Origin: Bacillota bacterium
GTDB taxonomy: Bacteria; Bacillota_A; Clostridia; Peptostreptococcales; Anaerovoracaceae
DNA length: 12,928 bases
NCBI GenBank assembly: GCA_017556895.1
Contig: JAFYLX010000152.1
Span: 1 to 12,928, forward strand
Reading direction: 5' to 3'
The notes under the pieces: generated by a model
Databases searched by the model: none
Told to the model about the DNA's origin: nothing
The model's input: the letters and a program-made list of their open reading frames with translations, nothing else
Part shown: positions 1-6,294 of the stretch, piece by piece
Numbering within the stretch: the stretch's first letter is position 1
Layout of the letters: every line of letters starts with the position of its first letter
Translations under genes and position numbers: made by a program

Positions 1-3000
1 AGAACCGTCAGGTGTAATATAGCCGTAATCCCATTTCTTATGTACAGTTACAGAGGTTTCTTCCTTTAAAGGAGTGTTCGTTATCTCAAATGCGTATCCG
101 GTAACTTCAACTGCCTGCGAGGTTTCTTTCTTTACGATTGGATAAAAAATTAAACCATTTCTTTGTTCTGTACTATATTGGAATTTGTGACTACTTGTCA
201 TAGTGTTAATTAAATAATAGTCTCTGTTGTCTTCTCCGTCGTAGTAAAGCTTAATACCACCTGATGTAGAGACATATTTCATAGACTGCTTCGACGAGCT
301 ACTCTCGCCTCCAGTGTAAGCGAAGAAGTCCGTAGGATATCCGCTAGATCCACCGTTATAGTAGAATGTTAGTATTTGTCCCAAGCCGTTTGTTAATTTT
401 ATCGTGCTGCCGCTTGCGCTAACTTTCCACTGGGCTGCAGGTGTAAACTTTGCCTCGCTTTCTGGTATCCACTTAAACCCTGTATCATTTTGCATATCGT
501 ATGAGGATAAGCAACCGTTACCTGTACTAAGCAAGTATGTCTTGCCACTTTCAAAGGTACTTGCTTGTGTCCAAGTCATGCTGGATATGTCGAAGCTATC
601 CGTTTCTGTAACCTTGCTGTAATAACCGTTAACATATGATTCTTCTACCCCGTATTTTATGAGAGTTTTACCGTCTTCATAATACTTTGGCAGATTCGTC
701 CACTGGTGCATCCAGTTATTATCTTCACCTAAGGTTGCTTCTTGTAATCGTCGAACCGTTCCATCTTCGTCTTTTACTGTTAGATATACTGTAACAACAT
801 CATTTGAATGGCTCTTGTCATCGTTCCAAACTTTTCTAGCCCAAACATCGGTAACTTCATTTACCCACTTTGGAGCGTTGGTTGCTACAATAAAAGCTTT
901 TTGAGTTTCGTCATCAACTCTAATACCATGTACTGTAAAACCTCCTGAAACATTGTTGTTCCCATCCTTTATGACTTCAACATCATATGCAGCAGTACCA
1001 GTCTTATCAAATGTTATCGAAATAATTCCGGATACATGAGTGTATTCTGTCGAATCAGGTGGTTTTGTTTCTTTTATGTAGTATGTATTACCAGCACCCA
1101 TACCCCACATTTCTGCTACGCCGTCTACAACTGTAAATATGTTAGTTGTTTTTTCGCCGTTATCGTGAGCAGCTTTGCTTGTCCACAATTCTGCCGGTTT
1201 TGTACAAGCTTTATCTGTATAAACGGAGAATTGTGCTCCGTTTAAAGTTTCTTTAGTTAGAACATCTTCTTTTTCGATACTGAAGCTAAATCTAGGTGCT
1301 AAGTTGAAGTAGATAGCACAGTTTGACATCGAACTTCCTCGTTCTAGGTAATAAAGTGTTAGCACATGTTCGCCGGATTTAATAGTCTTCAGTGTATTAG
1401 ATAATTCAGTGTTTCTAGTACCGTTAATTGTAACTTCTCCAGTGGAAAAATCTACAGTACCACTTTCCATACTATGAATACCGCCAAGGTCTAATACTAA
1501 CTTACCATCTACGAATACCCAAACGTCATCATCTCCGGAGAATTCAAAGGTCATGTCGTTTCCATATAGGTCGTGATTGCCGCCTGTTCCAACATCATTT
1601 GGAAGATAGAAATCAATATCTACGCTCATCCCAAACAAGAAGTTGGTTGCAACATAGTTGCTGTTACTATCGGTACCGTCGTACATATAATGTTTAACAC
1701 CATCATATCCTCCGTATTTACCCTCATACTCATATGTTGCTGGTGTTTTGCCGTTAGTATTAACGTATGGTGAGTTTAATGGTAAAAAGTCCGAATACTT
1801 ACCAGGTCCATCTGTTGTATTCGAAACAGTAGTCTGTTCTAAATAATCGTATACGTAGAATCTTTGATCAGTTTGATTATATGATGCTGCATTTCTTTCA
1901 GAGTCATAGTAATAATAGCCATAATGTTCGTCCGAAGGATCTAAACATAATTGGAACAGGTGGTCCGCTATACCTAAATATTCCTTACCGATAACCTCTG
2001 TGTCAGGGTTAAATAGTAAATCGCCTATTCGATTGTTATATAGACCAGGGTATACATCTCCAACGTCAGTTGGATAATGTGGTCCAGGATTGTTAACTCC
2101 ACTTGGGTAAGTAATATCTCTACTTCCTCTATCCCAGTCACGGAAAATGTAGTTTAGTGTTTCCTCACCGTTATATGGAGCCTTTCCGTTGGTTATAAGT
2201 TTCCATGTTTCAGAATGACTGTTGCTATTTACTTCTACGGTTGCAGATGAGGATAAAACGTTGAACAGTACGTTATAGTCAAACATCCTAGTCGTTACGA
2301 ACTCATTGGTGCTAATAGTATTAGCTACATCTGAGTTAAACTGTCCTATATCGTAACTGTTTGCCACCCAATCTGCGTAAAATACCATATTGCTGTTAAC
2401 AATCACTTCCTCACCAGGTAAATAGTACTTATTGTTAATTACATCGTACCAACCACGAATCTTATAGTTATATTTCGGTGTTGATTGTAATGTATTCGGA
2501 AGTACGAATATGCCACCACCGGTAACTGTATATTTTTGATTCAAGGCTTTATCATATGACATTAAATCGCCGATTGTACCATCAAGCCATACAGTATAGT
2601 TTACTGCTCTTGCATATTGATACTGATTGTCGCTTCCTGTATTTGATGCTCTCAAATCGTATGTACTTACGGCTGTATTGGTTTCAGGAAGATACATTTT
2701 TGTTTGTACATTCTGCAGCTTAGGTTCTTCTTCATTAGACCCTTCAACGCTCCAAAATAGTAATTCAGTTTCTATCGAAGATGTGTAGACGCTACCGTCT
2801 TCCTTTATGACTATATCTACATATTCACCGTTACCATCTAGAGCATAGTCTCCTGATTCGTCTGATAAATAAACGATTAAATTGTTACCATTTTTAAATA
2901 ATTCTTTGCTATACTCTTCTGCATATGCAATTAACTTTTGGCCTTCAATATCTTTGATAAGTTGTTTAACAGGAAGGTGTCCATATCCCATTATTCCGGA

Positions 3001-3768
3001 GCCTTTAGCCGGATATTTAACTTCGGCTACAACATTTTCAAAGTCACCTTCTACAACTTTTATTTCTTCCCCTATTATTTCAATAACGATTGCAACGGAG
3101 TCAGCTTCACCGTTTCCATCTTTATCTAAGAAAGCAACATCACCTAGTGAAGGTGCATAATCTATCGCATTTCTATAAAACTCAAGTTTTTCCCATGCTA
3201 GTCTCATAGATTCTGCCCCTGCACTAATTGGCAAGTCAGTAGCCCCGCTATATTCTAGGCAGAAGCTTGCAAACATGGCTGACCAGTCGCCATAAGGGTT
3301 GCCATACCACTGTCCATATCTAGTAATCCCACGTCTAACATCGTACTCGTCAACCTCGAAGTTTAAAGTACTTTCTTCGTATCCAACCTGTGAACGAGCA
3401 ATGGCAACAAGGTTCTCTGCAGCGTTGTCTGAAAGTGTAAGTCCCTCAGTCAACTTTTTCCAATCAGATGCGGTCTCTATGTCAGCATCTGAATCGCTAT
3501 AACAAGAAGAATCATGTATATGTTCTTCCAATATGCATATTTTAGAGCCGTCTTCTAAAGCCTCGACATCTTCGGAATAAGCACAAGTTTCTCCATGAAC
3601 ATGTTCGTCCATGCCACAAAACGCTTCGCCGGCCATGGTAATACCCGTAAGCTTTAAGCTCCAAAATACACACAAGATAACAAAAATAGAAAGGACAAGC
3701 ATTACCCTATAAAATCTATTTTCGAACACACTATTTACTTTTGTTTCTAGCAGATAATCTAATTTCAT
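1..3768 (-). CDS. Large multidomain surface protein (fibro-slime, SpaA/Cna_B), 3' end beyond window
   Basis: I checked this frame triplet by triplet: 1256 codons are open from the ATG at 3768 to base 1, with no stop. An AAAGGAGGA ribosome binding site lies at 3781-3789. Seen in order: a long signal peptide (hydrophobic about residues 22-47); two C-x4-H-x-H-x3-C motifs (51-62, 78-89); a CHAP-like domain (about 118-265); an InlB/Listeria-Bacteroides-type repeat (about 385-467) ending in a YADW motif; a fibro-slime/PA14-like domain (about 600-823) with the signature GDDDVWVFVDGK at 745-756; a SpaA/Cna_B fold (about 825-970); a Cna_B domain beginning near K979 and ending with EITNT at 1228-1232, split by roughly 155 residues; and the start of another Cna_B repeat at 1240. 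Proteins of this build are wall-anchored adhesins or pilus tip subunits. An LPXTG signal would lie outside the window. The ligand is unknown. The adjacent signal peptidase gene supports secretion. Confidence 0.9.
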   Translation of the reverse strand, partial: MKLDYLLETKVNSVFENRFYRVMLVLSIFVILCVFWSLKLTGITMAGEAFCGMDEHVHGETCAYSEDVEALEDGSKICILEEHIHDSSCYSDSDADIETASDWKKLTEGLTLSDNAAENLVAIARSQVGYEESTLNFEVDEYDVRRGITRYGQWYGNPYGDWSAMFASFCLEYSGATDLPISAGAESMRLAWEKLEFYRNAIDYAPSLGDVAFLDKDGNGEADSVAIVIEIIGEEIKVVEGDFENVVAEVKYPAKGSGIMGYGHLPVKQLIKDIEGQKLIAYAEEYSKELFKNGNNLIVYLSDESGDYALDGNGEYVDIVIKEDGSVYTSSIETELLFWSVEGSNEEEPKLQNVQTKMYLPETNTAVSTYDLRASNTGSDNQYQYARAVNYTVWLDGTIGDLMSYDKALNQKYTVTGGGIFVLPNTLQSTPKYNYKIRGWYDVINNKYYLPGEEVIVNSNMVFYADWVANSYDIGQFNSDVANTISTNEFVTTRMFDYNVLFNVLSSSATVEVNSNSHSETWKLITNGKAPYNGEETLNYIFRDWDRGSRDITYPSGVNNPGPHYPTDVGDVYPGLYNNRIGDLLFNPDTEVIGKEYLGIADHLFQLCLDPSDEHYGYYYYDSERNAASYNQTDQRFYVYDYLEQTTVSNTTDGPGKYSDFLPLNSPYVNTNGKTPATYEYEGKYGGYDGVKHYMYDGTDSNSNYVATNFLFGMSVDIDFYLPNDVGTGGNHDLYGNDMTFEFSGDDDVWVFVDGKLVLDLGGIHSMESGTVDFSTGEVTINGTRNTELSNTLKTIKSGEHVLTLYYLERGSSMSNCAIYFNLAPRFSFSIEKEDVLTKETLNGAQFSVYTDKACTKPAELWTSKAAHDNGEKTTNIFTVVDGVAEMWGMGAGNTYYIKETKPPDSTEYTHVSGIISITFDKTGTAAYDVEVIKDGNNNVSGGFTVHGIRVDDETQKAFIVATNAPKWVNEVTDVWARKVWNDDKSHSNDVVTVYLTVKDEDGTVRRLQEATLGEDNNWMHQWTNLPKYYEDGKTLIKYGVEESYVNGYYSKVTETDSFDISSMTWTQASTFESGKTYLLSTGNGCLSSYDMQNDTGFKWIPESEAKFTPAAQWKVSASGSTIKLTNGLGQILTFYYNGGSSGYPTDFFAYTGGESSSSKQSMKYVSTSGGIKLYYDGEDNRDYYLINTMTSSHKFQYSTEQRNGLIFYPIVKKETSQAVEVTGYAFEITNTPLKEETSVTVHKKWDYGYITPDGS

Positions 3769-3817
3769 ATGCTAAATGCTTCCTCCTTTCTTTAAATATT
3801 ATTGCTTACTTATAAAG

Positions 3818-4405
3818 CTATGCCATCCACTCAAAATCTGACAGAGGCCAGAATTTGACTAGAATTTTGCCTATGATTTGGTCTTCTGCTATTCCGCCAA
3901 TAACAGAGCTTCGGCTATCGATTGAAGTTGCTCTGTGGTCTCCTAGCACAAAGTAGTAATTTTCTGGTACTTGGTAAGGGAATTCTATATCACATTCGCC
4001 TAATGATTTTTCTGATACGTATGGTTCCACTAGCTCCTGATTATTAATATAAACCGTTCCTTCCTTATCAATCCATACATAGTCACCAGGAACACCTATA
4101 ATTCTCTTTATTAGTACCTTGTTTGAATAATAAAAGGCACATAAGTCACCAGATTCTAAATTATCCGTTTTAGCTAATATAACTATTTCGCCGTCCTTTA
4201 AGCTCGGTTCCATGCTTGTTCCTGCAATCTGGAGTACCGGCATAAATAAAGTTGCGATTAAAGCTGCAATGGCAGCAACTACAATTAATGCATAAAAAGA
4301 ACTTTTGAGAAGTTTAAAAAATCTTCGCTTATATCGTTCTCTTCTAAACTCCTTTTGAAGGAGCTCCATTTCTGGCATTTCTAGATTTTGTATTTGTTTA
4401 TCCAT
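3818..4405 (-). CDS. lepB: Type I signal peptidase
   Basis: The 195-residue product is a membrane-bound serine protease that removes signal peptides from exported proteins. Residues 34-55 form one transmembrane anchor after a basic cytoplasmic N-terminus. Box B is GTSMEPSLKDG with nucleophile S64. Box D is IKRIIGVPGD with general base K100. Box E is LGDHRATSIDSR around D156-R165. The Ser-Lys pair shows the bacterial P-type enzyme rather than the Ser-His SipW type. The length is typical of Gram-positive enzymes. The start overlaps the upstream coiled-coil gene by 25 nt, with a GGAG five bases before the ATG, which suggests coupled translation. The large surface protein begins 49 nt downstream, so I infer that this may be a dedicated peptidase for that locus, as in known pilus islands. 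It could equally be the general housekeeping enzyme. Confidence 0.93.
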   Translation of the reverse strand: MDKQIQNLEMPEMELLQKEFRRERYKRRFFKLLKSSFYALIVVAAIAALIATLFMPVLQIAGTSMEPSLKDGEIVILAKTDNLESGDLCAFYYSNKVLIKRIIGVPGDYVWIDKEGTVYINNQELVEPYVSEKSLGECDIEFPYQVPENYYFVLGDHRATSIDSRSSVIGGIAEDQIIGKILVKFWPLSDFEWMA

Positions 4406-4734
4406 AGTTGCTCCGTTATCTCTTCGGCTTCCTTTCTAGCATTTATCAATATGCGAGCCGCCTCTTCACGTGCATGCGCCTCCATAATAATGCTACGTTC
4501 CTTGGCATCATTTATATATGCATCAGTTGTTGTTTTTGCAATTTCAAGTATTTCCTTCAATTGATTGGATGTATCAGCAATAGAACCGAGTGATTTTAAC
4601 TCCATTTCTTGCTGTTCTATTTTTAAATTAGCTTCAACTAGCATCTCTTCTAGCTCATTAACCCTATTGGTTTGTGTAATTAATAGTTCGAGAAGCTGGT
4701 ATCGGCTAAGTTTTCTCATTTCCTTTTCTGTCAT
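4381..4734 (-). CDS. Small coiled-coil protein encoded with signal peptidase I
   Basis: The product has 117 residues, no signal peptide and no hydrophobic segment, so it should be cytoplasmic. The N-terminus (MRKLSRYQLLELLITQ, residues 6-21) reads as a short basic helix, followed by heptad-like helices rich in Glu, Lys and Leu (about 22-48). A central GSIADTSNQL motif sits at 50-59, and a second charged helix (about 60-105) is rich in Ala and Glu. I recall similar small proteins with a GSIA-x-x-S-x-Q-L motif beside signal peptidase and Cna_B surface genes in Clostridia, but no function is known to me. The ATG at 4734 is preceded by AAAAGGAG eight bases upstream. It is the first gene of the inferred three-gene unit. 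A role in organising the secretion or assembly site is only a guess. Confidence 0.8.
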   Translation of the reverse strand: MTEKEMRKLSRYQLLELLITQTNRVNELEEMLVEANLKIEQQEMELKSLGSIADTSNQLKEILEIAKTTTDAYINDAKERSIIMEAHAREEAARILINARKEAEEITEQLWINKYKI

Positions 4735-4784
4735 GGAAATAACTCCTTTTATCTGTTATTTTACATTTGCTATATGACATATTT

Positions 4785-4861
4785 ATTATAAATTCTACAA
4801 AATATTACAATTATACGAATATATTTTACACCTCCCCTCGCGGGTTTTGCAACATGTAAAA
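4785..4861 (-). promoter_or_regulatory. Probable promoter and leader of the surface-protein operon
   Basis: This lies upstream of the coiled-coil gene in the 178-bp gap before the terminator. Reading the minus strand, TTGCAA is followed after 18 bp by TAAAAT, and a TATAAT hexamer (plus-strand 4785-4790) lies about 42 bp before the start codon without a good -35. A further TATAAT lies at 4874-4879. Which one is used cannot be decided by eye. A GC-rich patch with a short inverted repeat (4824-4861) falls inside this region. Confidence 0.35.
4824..4861 (-). repeat. GC-rich stem-loop candidate in the operon leader
   Basis: Seven-base arms (TTTTACA and TGTAAAA) enclose 24 bases. Within them, on the minus strand, CCC-GCGA-GGG could form a three-pair hairpin with a GNRA-type tetraloop. 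GGGGAGGTG next to it resembles a strong Shine-Dalgarno sequence, but no start codon follows at a useful distance. The patch contrasts sharply with the surrounding A+T-rich sequence. Its function is unknown. Confidence 0.35.
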
Positions 4862-4912
4862 ATAAATATTCATATTATAGTAGGAAAAATTTTAAGTCAT
4901 TCTATTTCACAC

Positions 4913-4952
4913 AAAAAACGGTGATAGAGTTAATCTTCTATCACCGTTTTTT
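4913..4952 (-). terminator. Rho-independent terminator after the Met-rich small gene
   Basis: Two perfect 15-base arms (4913-4927 and 4938-4952) enclose a ten-base loop. The core is CGGTGATAG/CTATCACCG, flanked by six A and six T, so it would work in both directions. It begins 23 bases after the stop of the 72-residue gene and closes the minus-strand unit iscS-iscU-mnmA-small gene. No gene reads into it from the plus strand. Confidence 0.92.
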
Positions 4953-4975
4953 ATGAATCGAATCATGCATCGATT

Positions 4976-5194
4976 TTACATCATGTTATTTCTTAAATTC
5001 TTAGCCATATCGGTCATATCCTGACCCACGTGACTCATTTCATTTTTGACACCTTCCATGCTGTCTAAGGTGTTCTTCATATCGCGTTTTAGCTGCTGTT
5101 TTGCATTTGGTTTCATACTGCCATATGCAAGTGCTGCCATTGCCGCGCCAACTGCTGCAACCGTAATCATTGCACCAGAACTCATCTTTTCCAT
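4976..5194 (-). CDS. Small Met-rich membrane protein (YtxH-like architecture)
   Basis: The product has 72 residues. The ATG at 5194 is preceded by GGGAGGG seven bases upstream. Residues 8-25 form one Ala/Val/Met-rich membrane segment with no lysine or acid. Residues 31-69 form a charged helix that fits a coiled coil: M39, M46, M53, M60 and L67 fall at one heptad position and L35, T42, V49, V56 and M63 at the other. Twelve of the 72 residues are methionine. This short TM-plus-amphipathic-helix layout resembles YtxH-type stress or envelope proteins, but the match is architectural only and I do not recognise a family. It lies 47 nt after mnmA, across a 22-bp palindrome, and ahead of a strong terminator, so it may be co-transcribed with the isc genes or have its own promoter. 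Confidence 0.75.
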   Translation of the reverse strand: MEKMSSGAMITVAAVGAAMAALAYGSMKPNAKQQLKRDMKNTLDSMEGVKNEMSHVGQDMTDMAKNLRNNMM

Positions 5195-5208
5195 ATAAAA
5201 TCCCTCCC

Positions 5209-5230
5209 TTTCAAATAATATTATTTGAAA
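5209..5230. repeat. Perfect 22-bp palindrome between mnmA and the small membrane gene
   Basis: The half-site TTTCAAATAAT is followed immediately by its exact reverse complement ATTATTTGAAA, with no spacer. It lies 11 bases past the mnmA stop and directly upstream of the ribosome binding site at about 5202-5208 of the next gene. Having only two G/C pairs in the stem and no T-run makes it a poor terminator. An operator for a dimeric regulator is more likely, though a weak RNA hairpin near the ribosome site is possible. Confidence 0.6.
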
Positions 5231-5241
5231 AAGGCCAAGAT

Positions 5242-6294
5242 TTATTCTATGAAACCGCCGCCAATTACTTTTTCATCTACATAAAATACGATTGACTGTC
5301 CCGGAGTTGCCGCACGTTGAGGAGTCTCAAAAGTGGCCGTAATAACGTTATCGTCAACTTCAAGAAATGCCTCCATTGGCTGTGCAGAATATCTAACTTT
5401 TGCCATTACAATCTTTCCATCATATTCTTTTGCGTCGTTTGCTGCAAATGAATAGTTAGAGCACACAACTTTTGTAGTAAACAAATCCGCATTATCGCCT
5501 ATTACTATCTGGTTTTTACCTGCATCAATTTTTGTCACAAAGGCAGGCTTGCCAATTGCAATTCCAAGGCCTTTGCGCTGACCAATAGTATAGTTAATGA
5601 TGCCTTTATGCTGACCTAAAACCTTGCCGTCCTTGTCTACAAACTCACCAGGAACCGCCTTATACCCAAGGTCTTGAATGTACTTAGCATACCCAACTTC
5701 ATCGTCGATAAAGCAGATTTCTTGGCTATCTTTTTTGTCCGCATTTTGAAGGTTGTTGTCTCTAGCCAACGTACGAATCTCATCCTTGTCTAAAAACTCG
5801 CCTAAAGGGAAAATAAGTCGTCTTAAGACATCTTGACCAAGTCTGCACAACATGTAGGATTGGTCTTTTTTAGCATTTGCGGCCTTTCTTACATAGAAAT
5901 TGCCTGTTCTTCCATCTGCAACGATACGGCAATAATGACCTGTAGCGATAAAATATATGCCTTCTCTGTCTGCACATTCAATAAGCTTCTTAAACTTGAT
6001 TAGAGGGTTACAAACAACACAAGGATTCGGAGTTCTACCGGAGATATATTCATCGATAAAGTTGCCGATAATCTTCTCTTCAAACTCTTTAGATACATCC
6101 TCTGTGATTAACTCGATTCCAAGTTGATCTGCAACTTCCTGTGCTTCTTTCTTGCTGATTTCGTTAGTACCCATTACATCAAAGTAATAGCCGTATACTT
6201 CGAAACCCTGTTCTTTTAATAACAAAGCAGCGGTAGTGCTGTCCACTCCGCCGCTTAAACCTAACAATACTTTGTTATTCTTCGATATCTCCAT
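5242..6294 (-). CDS. mnmA: tRNA-specific 2-thiouridylase MnmA
   Basis: The 350-residue cytoplasmic enzyme adenylates U34 of the Lys, Glu and Gln tRNAs and replaces its 2-oxygen with sulfur relayed from a cysteine desulfurase. The ATP-binding PP-loop SGGVDS is at 14-19. The catalytic pair is C95 (in TPNPCVVCN) and C194 (in KKDSQEICF). IGQRKGLG at 238-245 is the usual family motif of the central domain, and the C-terminal beta-barrel has the PGQSIVFY motif. The length matches the family (about 360). I chose the ATG at 6294 because homology begins there and AGAGGA lies 11 bases upstream. A longer frame to 6384 only reads through iscU codons. It overlaps iscU by 20 nt. An extra cysteine, C92, forms C-x2-C with C95 where E. 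coli has Asp99. Its position after iscS and iscU fits the sulfur-supply role. Confidence 0.95.
   Translation of the reverse strand: MEISKNNKVLLGLSGGVDSTTAALLLKEQGFEVYGYYFDVMGTNEISKKEAQEVADQLGIELITEDVSKEFEEKIIGNFIDEYISGRTPNPCVVCNPLIKFKKLIECADREGIYFIATGHYCRIVADGRTGNFYVRKAANAKKDQSYMLCRLGQDVLRRLIFPLGEFLDKDEIRTLARDNNLQNADKKDSQEICFIDDEVGYAKYIQDLGYKAVPGEFVDKDGKVLGQHKGIINYTIGQRKGLGIAIGKPAFVTKIDAGKNQIVIGDNADLFTTKVVCSNYSFAANDAKEYDGKIVMAKVRYSAQPMEAFLEVDDNVITATFETPQRAATPGQSIVFYVDEKVIGGGFIE

Noticed and set aside
745..3300. CRISPR array, tandem DNA repeats or mobile element
   Set aside because: Domain repeats are visible at protein level only. No regularly spaced DNA repeats, terminal inverted repeats or transposase were found here or elsewhere in the window.
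404..3502. Plus-strand open frames inside the surface-protein region
   Set aside because: They are antisense to a continuous 1256-codon minus-strand frame with clear domains. They are short, have atypical composition and lack start signals.
1..3768. Region read as gene-poor or as a decayed pseudogene
   Set aside because: Checking every triplet showed no stop or frameshift. It is one intact gene that merely lacks its 3' end in the window.
3818..4405. SipW/ER-type signal peptidase
   Set aside because: The general base is Lys (K100 in IKRIIGVPGD), not His, so it is the ordinary bacterial type.
5209..5230. Terminator after mnmA
   Set aside because: The palindrome has only two G/C pairs and no trailing T-run, and a much stronger terminator exists at 4913-4952.
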